Of a stretch of 64,000 bases of DNA, positions 25,490 to 33,615 are shown one piece after another. The notes under the pieces were generated by a model that had not been told where the DNA came from, did not search any database, and saw nothing but the letters and a program-made list of their open reading frames with translations. The DNA lies in the NCBI RefSeq assembly GCF_020829665.1, contig NZ_JAIVFT010000020.1, forward strand, positions 1 to 64,000, given 5' to 3'. Position numbers and translations under genes: made by a program. Position 1 is the stretch's first letter. Each line of letters begins with the position of its first letter. The stretch comes from Nostoc sp. CHAB 5824. GTDB taxonomy: Bacteria > Cyanobacteriota > Cyanobacteriia > Cyanobacteriales > Nostocaceae.

Positions 25490-26002
25490 ATGACGTTACA
25501 ACCCCACCCAGACTCGCTTAGAATTACAGTAACTTGTGCTGTGGTTAGCGTCAGCGATACACGCACTTTTGAAACAGACAAAAGTGGGCAGTTAATTCAG
25601 CAGTTACTCCTTGGTGCTAACCATGTTGTAGGAGCCTACACAATTATCAAAGATGAACCAACACAAATTCAAGGGCAGATAGAAAATCTGGGTAAAAGCT
25701 CAAATTTGGATGCTGTAATTTTCAGTGGTGGTACAGGTATTGCACCAAGAGATACTACCTATGATGCCATTGAGAAGTTACTGGAGAAAACCTTACCGGG
25801 ATTTGGTGAGTTATTTCGTTTTTTAAGTTATCAAGAAATTGGTTCGCGTGCGATCGCTTCTCGCGCTGTTGCTGGTGTTTATCAAGATAAACTAATCTTC
25901 TCACTTCCTGGTTCCAGTAATGCTGTGCGACTGGCAATGGAAAAACTTATTTTACCCGAACTCACTCACTTGGTAAATCAAATTTGTAAAGGACTGAAAT
26001 GA
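25490..26002 (+). CDS. moaB: Molybdopterin adenylyltransferase-type protein (MoaB/Mog)
   Basis: This 170-residue protein of the MoaB/Mog family adenylylates molybdopterin before molybdenum insertion. Seen: VVSVSDTRTFETDKSGQ, ADAVIFSGGTG-type motif (DAVIFSGGTGIAPRDTTYDA), and the C-terminal FSLPGSSNAVRLAMEKLILPEL. MoaB proteins form hexamers, Mog trimers; the sequence does not settle which. The nearest genes are unrelated. Confidence 0.9.
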   Translation: MTLQPHPDSLRITVTCAVVSVSDTRTFETDKSGQLIQQLLLGANHVVGAYTIIKDEPTQIQGQIENLGKSSNLDAVIFSGGTGIAPRDTTYDAIEKLLEKTLPGFGELFRFLSYQEIGSRAIASRAVAGVYQDKLIFSLPGSSNAVRLAMEKLILPELTHLVNQICKGLK

Positions 26003-26139
26003 GCAACCTTTCAAAAAGTTACCATGATAACTTTTGTAAAATTAAGGCATGAGGCACTGAAATCATCCCTTTTATTCTTACATCTTCAGACTACCCAGAA
26101 TTATAGTGAAGCGGATGAAATGTTAATATCAGGTCAACA

Positions 26140-27891
26140 ATGCAGCCTATTTACTGGAATCGCATAATTGCTCACGGCATCACTGCATTTTCATACTTTG
26201 GTATCCCCATAGTAATAGGGGTTTTCTTTGCCAAAACTAAGGCAACTATCCCTTCTAAGTTTTGGCTAGCCTTTTTCTTATCAGGTGGATTCGTACTATT
26301 TTGCGGATTTCATCACCTTCTGGCGATCTTTGAGCCACATGTGGCAGTGTCCCTACTGCACTTAGGCGTGCTCGACTTAATGGCGTTTATTTCTTTGTCT
26401 GCCTTACTCTACTTGATACCAACTGCTTATCAAATTGTAGAGGCGATCGCGAAATCTCAAGAAGATATCCGCGAACTTCAACGCAGCAAACAGATGCAAC
26501 GGCTATTTTTAGATCAAGGTCCGTTTGCAGCCTATATCAAAGATGAGCAATCTAGAGTGCTTTACTACAATCAGGAGCTACAGTCTAGATTTTCGGTAGA
26601 TCCACAAGAATGGTTGGGGAAAACGGATAGTGAATACTTTCCAGATCCAGAAGAGGGGCGGCGGATAATGGAAAACGATCGAATCGTTTTGAAGACTCTA
26701 CGCCCTTTGAAGCTGATTGAAGAGATAAAGATACCTGGTAACGATCAGCCGTCCTACTGGCTATCGTTTAAGTTCCCGTTTAGCGATTACGCAACAGGCG
26801 CTTGCCGCATTGGTGGGATTAGTATCGATATTACAGAATCCATAGAAGCACAGCGATCGCTCACTGACCTAAATCGGCAGCTAGAAGAAAAAACACTGAA
26901 ATTAGAGGCAAAAAAACGAGAACTTGTATATCTCTCAGATATGGCAGATATGCTTTATTCCTGCGAGTCTGAAGATGAGGTGTATCAAGTGGTCGCTTTA
27001 ACCTGTTCCAAGCTGTTTCCTAATATGAGTGGTTCTATCCATATAATTGCTAATTCCAAGAATTATGTTCAGATGAATAGTATTTGGGGAGGTGAAAGAA
27101 GCAGTAAAGAAATATTTTCACAATCTGAGTGTTGGGCATTGCGGAGAGCGAAATTCAACCTTTTATCGCCTCATAACTCAGGATTGATATGCAGCCATTT
27201 AATACAGCCTGTTAGTGGCGCACATTTGTGTGTTCCATTGTTTGGACAAGGCGAAATAGTTGGAATTTTACACATTTACGCGCTTGAAGAAATCAGTCCA
27301 GAAGATCAACAAATTACTGAGATTATTGGTAGAACATTAGGCATTGCATTAAATAATCTATCGATAAAACAACGTCTAACCTATGATAACTTACGGGATG
27401 GGATGACTCAATTATTCAATCAAAACTATATGCAAACAATAACGGAACAGAGATTAGCGGAAGCTGACCGATTGGGACAACCTCTTAGTGTTATTTTCCT
27501 AGATATTGATAACTTCAAATCTTATAACTCGCGCTATGGGCATCTGACTGCCAACATTGTTATTCAGGGGTTAGCAAAGCTGCTGTTGAAATCTATTCGC
27601 TCCTTTGATATTGCTTGCAGATGGGGTGGTGAAGAATTTGTGATTGTGATGCCTAATATGACGCTGGAAAACCTTAGGAAGCGAGTAGAACAATTAAGGG
27701 TAGATGTTGAACAAATGCAATTGAAAGACGGCGATCAGATCCTCCAAAGCATCACTGCTTCTTTTGGAATAGCTGTATCAGAACCAGGGATTACAGTTAA
27801 GGAGTTTCTGAGTCGGGCAAATCAAGCGATGCTTGAGGCAAAGCGAACAGGGAAGAATCGGGTTATGGAGTATGTAAATAAATATTATTAA
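26140..27891 (+). CDS. Diguanylate cyclase with ethylene-receptor-like membrane sensor, PAS and GAF
   Basis: The 583-residue sensor synthesises c-di-GMP. Order: three membrane helices (~10-105), PAS (~118-240), GAF-like (~265-405) and GGDEF (~415-583) with active-site GGEEF at 496-500 (RWGGEEF). The membrane part resembles ethylene-receptor domains: YFGIP at 19-23 matches the receptor YFSIP, and CGFHHL (C55, H59) matches the copper-binding CGATHL. The Asp normally seven residues before the Tyr is His12 here. In plant and Synechocystis receptors the domain binds ethylene through Cu(I). Whether this one does is inference. Confidence 0.88.
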   Translation: MQPIYWNRIIAHGITAFSYFGIPIVIGVFFAKTKATIPSKFWLAFFLSGGFVLFCGFHHLLAIFEPHVAVSLLHLGVLDLMAFISLSALLYLIPTAYQIVEAIAKSQEDIRELQRSKQMQRLFLDQGPFAAYIKDEQSRVLYYNQELQSRFSVDPQEWLGKTDSEYFPDPEEGRRIMENDRIVLKTLRPLKLIEEIKIPGNDQPSYWLSFKFPFSDYATGACRIGGISIDITESIEAQRSLTDLNRQLEEKTLKLEAKKRELVYLSDMADMLYSCESEDEVYQVVALTCSKLFPNMSGSIHIIANSKNYVQMNSIWGGERSSKEIFSQSECWALRRAKFNLLSPHNSGLICSHLIQPVSGAHLCVPLFGQGEIVGILHIYALEEISPEDQQITEIIGRTLGIALNNLSIKQRLTYDNLRDGMTQLFNQNYMQTITEQRLAEADRLGQPLSVIFLDIDNFKSYNSRYGHLTANIVIQGLAKLLLKSIRSFDIACRWGGEEFVIVMPNMTLENLRKRVEQLRVDVEQMQLKDGDQILQSITASFGIAVSEPGITVKEFLSRANQAMLEAKRTGKNRVMEYVNKYY

Positions 27892-27909
27892 TTCATAATT
27901 CATAATTCA
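27891..27909. repeat. Heptamer tandem repeat (attcata)
   Basis: Two and a half copies of attcata directly after the GGDEF gene stop. Same period as the other STRR tracts in the window. Confidence 0.7.
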
Positions 27910-28008
27910 AAAAACCCCAAGCGGTGAAATGAGCAGTCCTTCAGTCGGTGTCAAGTGTCACAGTTTCCAGCATGAAATCAGAAACTCATAAATTTCCTAT
28001 ATAAAAAA

Positions 28009-28035
28009 ACAACTCCCTGATGATGTGGGAGTTGT
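28009..28035 (-). terminator. mraY: Terminator of the DUF3134-mraY unit
   Basis: A 9-bp perfect stem (acaactccc / gggagttgt) with 9-base loop. On the minus strand it is followed by a run of T (complement of ataaaaaaa). It lies 65 bases beyond the mraY stop. Confidence 0.85.
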
Positions 28036-28076
28036 CATTTTGTATTCGAGTAGTTTTTCAAACGATTCAGAATGAA

Positions 28077-28106
28077 GCGATGCCTGCAGCGGGCTGCGCC
28101 TACGCC
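28077..28106. repeat. Dispersed palindromic repeat overlapping the mraY 3' end
   Basis: Matches the cysS insertion (8867-8896) at 26 of 30 positions. The mraY stop codon (28100-28102) and its last codon lie inside it. Confidence 0.75.
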
Positions 28107-29191
28107 AAGCAGATGGCAGCCAATATAGCAGCGATGACATAAAATACTCCAACCACTTGCAATTCTGACCAGCCAGTTAGTTCTAAATGATGGTGTAAGG
28201 GTGCCATTTTGAAGAGGCGCTTGCCTTTGCCATCAGGGCCTTTGGTGGCTTTGTAATAACTTACCTGTGCCATCACTGAAAGAGTTTCTACAAAGAAGAT
28301 ACCACTGAGAATAAATAGAGCTACTAAGGTGTTTGTCAATAGCGCTACAGCCGCTAAAGCTCCTCCCAGTGCTAAAGAACCAGTATCTCCCATAAAAACG
28401 CGGGCTGGGTTACGATTATGAGCTAAGAAACCTAAGCACCCACCACTTAAAGCAGCACAGAAAACCATCAACCCAGGTGCTGTAGGTGCAATCAGGGCAC
28501 CTAATGCCAAAAGTGCGATCGCTACTGTTCCTGCTGCCAAGCCATCAATACCATCTGTTAAATTAGTCGCATTACTTTCTGCAACTAGCACAAAACCTGC
28601 TAGAGGCCAAAATAGGAATCCTAAGGGTAGTGTGAAGCTCACCCAAGGCAAAGCAATATTTGTAATATTAGAAGGTTGATTAAACATCAGCCATAGACAA
28701 AACATAGCTGCAAAACTCACCTGCAAAGCCAGTTTTGTTTGGGGAGATATACCTTTATTTGATTTACGGCGCAGAATTTGCCAATCGTCGAGCCAGCCAA
28801 TCAATCCGTAGCTGATTGTCAATGCCGAAACTGCAAGCACCTCTTTAGCAAAGTTAGACAATATGCAGGCAATTATCACACCTACAGGTATAAAAAATAT
28901 ACCTCCCATTGTTGGCGTGCCTGCCTTTTTTAGATGGGCTTGGGGCCCATCTTCACGAATTATTTGTCCAGTTTTGAGTGCTTGAAGTAGGGGTATTACC
29001 CAATAGCCCACGACACCTGAACCCAGCGCACACAAGATTAGTGGCAAGGTTAACGACATATTTTGCCAGGGTAGCCGATTGGCCATCGAATCCAATAAAA
29101 ATGCTGTTGTACCTAACCCTACGGCTAATAAAGAGGCTAGAGCGATTCCAGAAATATTTAAACCTTGCTCAGGAGATAATTTAGCGTCCAC
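28100..29191 (-). CDS. mraY: Phospho-N-acetylmuramoyl-pentapeptide transferase
   Basis: MraY transfers phospho-MurNAc-pentapeptide to undecaprenyl phosphate to make lipid I in the plasma membrane. This 363-residue polytopic protein carries the family landmarks GTPTMGGIFF, SNATNLTDGIDGLAAG (catalytic Asp), FMGDTGSLALGG and MAPLHHHLELTGW. The last residues and stop (ICLA, TAG) are supplied by a dispersed repeat that replaces the natural C-terminus. It follows the DUF3134 gene on the same strand after ~80 bases. Confidence 0.95.
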   Translation of the reverse strand: MDAKLSPEQGLNISGIALASLLAVGLGTTAFLLDSMANRLPWQNMSLTLPLILCALGSGVVGYWVIPLLQALKTGQIIREDGPQAHLKKAGTPTMGGIFFIPVGVIIACILSNFAKEVLAVSALTISYGLIGWLDDWQILRRKSNKGISPQTKLALQVSFAAMFCLWLMFNQPSNITNIALPWVSFTLPLGFLFWPLAGFVLVAESNATNLTDGIDGLAAGTVAIALLALGALIAPTAPGLMVFCAALSGGCLGFLAHNRNPARVFMGDTGSLALGGALAAVALLTNTLVALFILSGIFFVETLSVMAQVSYYKATKGPDGKGKRLFKMAPLHHHLELTGWSELQVVGVFYVIAAILAAICLA

Positions 29192-29270
29192 AGAAGTTTC
29201 CCTTCACTCCACACTTATAAAATTGAATACCAGAAACTAGGGATACTACCAAGTCCCTAGCCTGAAAAGG

Positions 29271-29507
29271 CTAATCCTCAGCGATTCCTATATCGTCATC
29301 ATCATCAAGGTCGTAGCCAATTCCATCTTCTACACTCATTAGAGAGTCTATTTCTTCTTCGTCATCTTGAAAATCCGGTTCGTGAACGTCACGCGCGATG
29401 ATTCGCCCATTGGTTTGCAACCAGTCCAACAAAGAGGACTCTTGCTTTAGGGGGATGACATCGGCTCGCTGATTACGGGGTACTTCACGTAATGGAGAGT
29501 TCAACAT
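29271..29507 (-). CDS. DUF3134-family small acidic protein
   Basis: A 78-residue protein with a basic/polar N-terminus (LREVPRNQRADVIPLKQESS), a conserved LLDWLQTNGRIIARD, and a very acidic C-terminus (DLDDDDDIGIAED). This fits the cyanobacterial DUF3134 family, function unknown. The gene precedes mraY in the same direction and shares its terminator, so they are probably one transcript. The start ATG at 29507 is preceded by gaggagg-like purines (cgaggagg in the plus complement), a good ribosome binding site. Confidence 0.82.
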   Translation of the reverse strand: MLNSPLREVPRNQRADVIPLKQESSLLDWLQTNGRIIARDVHEPDFQDDEEEIDSLMSVEDGIGYDLDDDDDIGIAED

Positions 29508-29748
29508 ATCGAGGAGGACAAGAAAAAGTATACGTAAGTTGACATTTAGAGTCTATCACTTGGCACGGATTAATTTAGTTATCTTTTCAACCCTTTAGTT
29601 GATAAATCCGCATTCAGATAGAAATTTTTTATTTAATAGGCATATCGCTTAGGCCAAGCGATTATTAGTAATTTTTATGGCTCTACACATAGGTCATGAA
29701 TATCTTGTTTATGCTGAAGGAAAGGACTGATTTTTGAGGTGACAGGCG

Positions 29749-30333
29749 ATGATGCAAAAAGCGGCTCTTATAGATGTAATCGCTGGTACAAATCGCGGTC
29801 TACTGGCGACCCAAGCACAGAAACAGGCTATCTTAGCAGCGATCGCCAATTTAGAAGATTTTAATCCTACACCCCGTCCGGTAGAAGCTAACAATTTGCT
29901 AGATGGTAATTGGCGATTACTATATACCACCAGCAACGCTCTTTTAAATTTAGATCGTCTACCTTTATGCAAACTGGGTCAAATCTATCAATGTATCCGG
30001 GTAGATACTGCCAGTGTTTACAACATAGCTGAGATTTATGGCTTACCTTATCTAGAAGGATTAGTTAGCGTTGCTGCTAAATTTGAGCCAGTTTCAGGTC
30101 GGCGTGTCCAAGTGAAATTTGAGCGGTCTATTATCGGCTTACAACGTTTAATAGAATACAATTCTCTGGTAACTTTTATCCAACAAATTGAAGCAGGTAA
30201 AAAATTTACCGGGATTGATTTTGCAATCAAGAGTGATAAACAGCAAGGCTGGTTAGATATCACCTATATAGATAACGATCTGCGAATCGGCAGAGGTAAC
30301 GAGGGGAGTGTGTTCGTATTGAGTAAAACATAA
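29749..30333 (+). CDS. PAP/fibrillin-family protein
   Basis: The 194-residue protein matches the plastid lipid-associated protein (PAP)/fibrillin family: LLDGNWRLLYTTSNALLNLDRLP near residue 50, QCIRVDTASVYNIAEI, VKFERSIIGLQRLI, and the end LDITYIDNDLRIGRGNEGSVFVLSK. Members bind lipids or carotenoids on thylakoids and in plastoglobules and help protect photosystems. It is a single gene followed by a repeat tract. The start (ATG ATG) has a second Met at residue 2. Confidence 0.9.
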   Translation: MMQKAALIDVIAGTNRGLLATQAQKQAILAAIANLEDFNPTPRPVEANNLLDGNWRLLYTTSNALLNLDRLPLCKLGQIYQCIRVDTASVYNIAEIYGLPYLEGLVSVAAKFEPVSGRRVQVKFERSIIGLQRLIEYNSLVTFIQQIEAGKKFTGIDFAIKSDKQQGWLDITYIDNDLRIGRGNEGSVFVLSKT

Positions 30334-30645
30334 GTTTGTGCAAAAATACTGTTTGCGAACGAAGGTACGCTATAACGTGTACCTTGTCAAGTAGAGTCTA
30401 ATACCATTTTAAATTTGGGATGTGGTATGAGGAGTAGCAAAGGCAGGGAGAGAATAACTCTTAACCAATGACCAATGACCAATGACCAATGACCAATGAC
30501 CAATGACTAATGACTAATGACTAAATGCCCCATACTCAATTCAGACAAATAACTTAACAAAGACTCCTGCTGCGACCTTCAGGTTGTAGAGTGAAATCAA
30601 TTAGCCCTCTAGATTGGCGATTGATAACTAAAAGGGAAAATAATC
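30334..30645. other. psaE upstream region with a heptamer tract
   Basis: Holds the heptamer repeat at 30464-30522. It ends with an A/G-rich leader before the psaE ATG (aaagggaaaataatc), where the psaE promoter and leader must lie. No HLR1 box was confidently identified. Confidence 0.45.
30464..30522. repeat. Heptamer tandem repeat (accaatg/actaatg)
   Basis: Six copies of accaatg followed by two of actaatg and a partial copy: the longest period-7 tract in the window. It lies upstream of psaE. Confidence 0.9.
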
Positions 30646-30861
30646 ATGGTTCAACGTGGTTCTAAAGTACGTATTCTCCGCCCTGAATCCTACTGGTTTC
30701 AGGATCTAGGAACTGTGGCTTCCATTGACCAAAGCGGCATCAAATACCCTGTAATTGTTCGCTTTGAAAAGGTCAATTACGCTGGTATCAATACCAACAA
30801 CTTTGCCCAGGATGAATTAGTCGAGGTTGAAGCACCAAAGGCTAAAGCACCGAAAAAATAG
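30646..30861 (+). CDS. psaE: Photosystem I reaction centre subunit IV
   Basis: The 71-residue protein matches PsaE over its full length: MVQRGSKVRILRPESYWFQD, GTVASIDQSG-KYPVIVRF, VNYAGINTNNFAQDEL, then a Lys/Ala/Pro tail. It is an SH3-like stromal subunit that helps dock ferredoxin and flavodoxin and supports cyclic electron flow. A single gene; mutM follows after ~250 bases. Confidence 0.98.
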   Translation: MVQRGSKVRILRPESYWFQDLGTVASIDQSGIKYPVIVRFEKVNYAGINTNNFAQDELVEVEAPKAKAPKK

Positions 30862-31114
30862 CAGCAAAGCTACAAAGGGGTTGTTTGATGCGATGATGAA
30901 GGGTAGTCTTAAGTCTGAAGTATGAAGTCTGAAAAAAATTTCAGTTCATTCATCTTTCATCCAAGCCTACCCTAATCTATGAGAAGCTGCCCTGCGGGTA
31001 TTTACGGTTTCTCTTGGGTAGTAATACGAGCCACCTACGGATGTGTAAGTATTACCTCATCTCTTTTTCCTTGATCCCTCAAATACATCAAAATTGCCTG
31101 CTTAATCAGCTTGA

Positions 31115-32008
31115 ATGCCTGAACTGCCTGAAGTTGAAACAGTCCGAAGGGGTCTAAATCAATTGACCCTGAACCAAGAAATCACGGGTGGAGATGTGTT
31201 GCTCGATCGCACCATTGCCTACCCGTTTTCTGTCGGTGAGTTTGTTGATGGAATTAAAAAGAATGCGTACCCCGGAGGGGTTGGCGCAGCCATCGCCACT
31301 TGGCATCGTCGGGGTAAGTATCTCCTAGCTGAACTCACTCCCTCATCTTCCCTTTCCTCAACCAGTTGGCTAGGAGTTCATCTGCGAATGACCGGTCAAC
31401 TATTATGGCTGCATCGAGATGAACCATTACATAAGCACACACGGGTTAGATTATTCTTTGGGGAACACCAAGAATTGCGCTTTGTTGATCAGCGTACCTT
31501 CGGTAAAATGTGGTGGGTTCCGCCTGGTGTTGCTGTAGAAAGTATTATTACTGGTTTGGCAACACTGGCAGCAGACCCGTTTTCACCCGAATTCACTGTC
31601 GAGTATTTAACAAGCAAACTCCAAAACCGCCGTCGTCCGATTAAGACTGCGCTACTCGATCAATCGGTAGTGGCGGGATTAGGTAACATTTATGCGGATG
31701 AAGCATTGTTTAAAAGTGGAATTTTACCTGAAACCTTGTGTATAGATTTGCAGCTAAAGCAAATTGACCGTTTGCGAACAGCCATAATTCAGGTCTTAGA
31801 AACCAGCATTGAGGCTGGTGGTACGACTTTTAGTAATTTCTTAAGTGTTAAGGGTGTCAACGGCAACTATGGTAGTGTTGCCTGGGTTTATAACCGCGCT
31901 GGAGAACCCTGTCGAATTTGTGGCACAGAAATTCAACGGATTAGGTTAGCTGGGCGATCTAGTCACTTTTGCCCACAGTGCCAAACGGTACGGGGAGTTA
32001 GGAGATAG
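31115..32008 (+). CDS. mutM: Formamidopyrimidine-DNA glycosylase (Fpg)
   Basis: Fpg excises 8-oxoguanine and ring-opened purines. The catalytic N-terminus after Met removal is PELPEVETVRRGL (Pro1, Glu2). The zinc finger closes the protein (CRICGTEIQRIRLAGRSSHF with CPQCQ). LLDQSVVAGLGNIYADE is the helix-two-turn-helix region. Residues ~50-61 (NAYPGGVGAAIA), before TWHRRGKYL, are not expected from the family. They coincide with a GC-rich palindromic stretch, suggesting an in-frame repeat insertion. The enzyme should tolerate it. Confidence 0.95.
   Translation: MPELPEVETVRRGLNQLTLNQEITGGDVLLDRTIAYPFSVGEFVDGIKKNAYPGGVGAAIATWHRRGKYLLAELTPSSSLSSTSWLGVHLRMTGQLLWLHRDEPLHKHTRVRLFFGEHQELRFVDQRTFGKMWWVPPGVAVESIITGLATLAADPFSPEFTVEYLTSKLQNRRRPIKTALLDQSVVAGLGNIYADEALFKSGILPETLCIDLQLKQIDRLRTAIIQVLETSIEAGGTTFSNFLSVKGVNGNYGSVAWVYNRAGEPCRICGTEIQRIRLAGRSSHFCPQCQTVRGVRR
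31263..31297. repeat. Probable in-frame repeat insertion in mutM
   Basis: A ~34-base GC-rich stretch (atgcgtacccc...gcagccatcgcc) carries gcgta and catcgc ends like the dispersed repeats elsewhere. It encodes residues not expected in Fpg. The reading frame is kept. Confidence 0.5.
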
Positions 32009-32120
32009 GAGAGACGCGATTAATCGCGTCTGTATAAGAGTTAGGAGTTTTTACTTCTAACTCAGAACTCTCTTAAAATGCAGATAGATAAAACAAATTA
32101 CAAATGTGAGAGGGTAATTG

Positions 32121-32336
32121 ATGGCAGTCAAAAAAGGAGATTTGGTTCGCGCTATCCGCGAGAAACTGGAAAACAGTCTGGAAGCAAAAGCCAGTGATAC
32201 TCGCTTTCCTTCTTATTTGTTTGAAACCAAGGGCGAAATTGTAGATGTCAAAGGTGATTACGCCCTTGTTAAGTTCGGGAAAGTACCAACACCTAATATG
32301 TGGTTACGTATGGATCAACTCGAAGAGTTTAAATAA
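32121..32336 (+). CDS. ndhO: NAD(P)H-quinone oxidoreductase subunit O
   Basis: The 71-residue NdhO of the cyanobacterial NDH-1 complex: AVKKGDLVRAIREKLENSLE, then SDTRFPSYLFETKGEIVDVK and the end PTPNMWLRMDQLEEFK. NDH-1 serves cyclic electron flow and CO2 uptake at the thylakoid. Two ATG codons stand together (32118 and 32121); the family normally begins M-A-V/I-K-K-G, so the second is chosen. Agaggg lies about ten bases upstream. Confidence 0.96.
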   Translation: MAVKKGDLVRAIREKLENSLEAKASDTRFPSYLFETKGEIVDVKGDYALVKFGKVPTPNMWLRMDQLEEFK

Positions 32337-32430
32337 TAAAAAAGAATTCAGAAGTCATAATGCAGGAGACAGAATCAATGCTGAATTCTGACTCCTGAAT
32401 TCTTGTTGATAAAAATCGCATCTTAAATTT

Positions 32431-33435
32431 ATGTCTTTTTCCCCTAACTCCCCAATTCTCTGTAATTTACCCCGTGTCACCATCGTGGGTGCGGGTAGGG
32501 TTGGCAGTGCTTTAGCCCAACGCATTGCGGAGAAAAACCTGGCAGATGTAGTTTTACTAGATATTATTGCGGGAATGCCTCAAGGTTTGGCGCTAGATTT
32601 GATGGAAGCTAGGGGAATTGAAATACATAATCGCCAGATTATCGGCACAAATGATTATGCTGATACATCTGGTTCTCAAATTGTGGTGATTACCGCAGGA
32701 CTTCCCCGCAAACCAGGGATGAGTCGGGATGACTTGCTGAAAACCAATGCCAAAATTGTAGTGGAAGCGGCAAAGAATGCGATCGCTCATTCTCCCAATG
32801 CTATTTTTATTGTCGTCACCAATCCTTTGGATGTGATGACTTATTTAGCTTGGCAAGCAACAGGTTTAGCACGCGTAGACCCGAAGGGGCTTGTCGCCAG
32901 ACATCGCATTATGGGTATGGCTGGCGTGTTAGACTCGGCTCGCTTTGAAACCTTTATTGCCCTAGAATTAGGGGTTTTACCCGCCGATGTCAAAGCGATG
33001 GTATTGGGTAGCCACGGCGATTTAATGGTGCCGTTGTCTCGTTATGCTACTGTTAATGGCATTCCCATTACTGAATTGCTGGATGCAGCCACAATTGAAC
33101 GCTTGGTAGAAAGAACTCGGAATGGTGGCGCAGAAATTGTGGAATTGATGCAGACAGGTGGTGCTTTTTTTGCTCCGGCATCGGCTACTAGTGTGATGGT
33201 AGAATCGATTTTGCTAAATCAGTCGCGGTTGTTGCCTGTGGCGGCGTATCTGCAAGGTGAATATGGTTTAGAAGATGTTGTGATTGGTGTTCCCTGTCGC
33301 TTGGGATGCGGTGGAATTGAGAGTGTTTTGGAATTGACACTCACGGATGAAGAAACAGAGGCTTTGCATACTTCGGCTCAATCTGTGCGTCAAAATATTG
33401 AGCGATCGCAGGAAATTTTGGGTAACAACAAGTGA
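32431..33435 (+). CDS. mdh: Malate dehydrogenase (LDH/MDH superfamily)
   Basis: NAD-dependent conversion of malate and oxaloacetate. Seen: the Rossmann motif VTIVGAGRVGSALAQR, then DLLKTNAKIV, the NPLDVMTY segment, and LGSHGDLMVPL with the catalytic His. After AWQATGL there are ~12 extra residues (ARVDPKGLVARH) before RIMGMAGVLDSARF. Relatives usually have two or three residues there; the extra DNA is a palindromic repeat-like stretch. The insertion sits next to a conserved helix and might affect the oligomer, but the frame is intact. Confidence 0.94.
   Translation: MSFSPNSPILCNLPRVTIVGAGRVGSALAQRIAEKNLADVVLLDIIAGMPQGLALDLMEARGIEIHNRQIIGTNDYADTSGSQIVVITAGLPRKPGMSRDDLLKTNAKIVVEAAKNAIAHSPNAIFIVVTNPLDVMTYLAWQATGLARVDPKGLVARHRIMGMAGVLDSARFETFIALELGVLPADVKAMVLGSHGDLMVPLSRYATVNGIPITELLDAATIERLVERTRNGGAEIVELMQTGGAFFAPASATSVMVESILLNQSRLLPVAAYLQGEYGLEDVVIGVPCRLGCGGIESVLELTLTDEETEALHTSAQSVRQNIERSQEILGNNK
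32869..32908. repeat. Probable in-frame repeat insertion in mdh
   Basis: About 36-40 bases (gcacgcgtagacccg...gccagacatcgc) encode residues absent from the usual family alignment as I remember it. The gcgtag...cccgaaggggc pattern resembles the intergenic repeat at 3166-3203. Confidence 0.5.
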
Positions 33436-33523
33436 CCAAATAATTTGTAATTCGTAATTCGTAATGACGCTCGAGGACTCGCTAACGCTACGCTAACGTA
33501 ATTCGTAATTTTGGCAAAAACAA

Positions 33524-33556
33524 AAGGCAGTAGGTTAAAATCCCGCTGCCTTATTT
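33524..33556. terminator. Bidirectional terminator between mdh and the repeat protein
   Basis: Stem aaggcag / ctgcctt with an inner gg/cc pair. A T-rich tail follows on the plus side (attt) and a longer one on the minus side (tttgttttt). It serves convergent mdh and the 33616-34005 gene. Confidence 0.75.
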
Positions 33557-33615
33557 GTTAGTTATTCCAAAATTTATCAACCTGTAAAAACTAACATTAC
33601 AACATTAGTTTCGCG

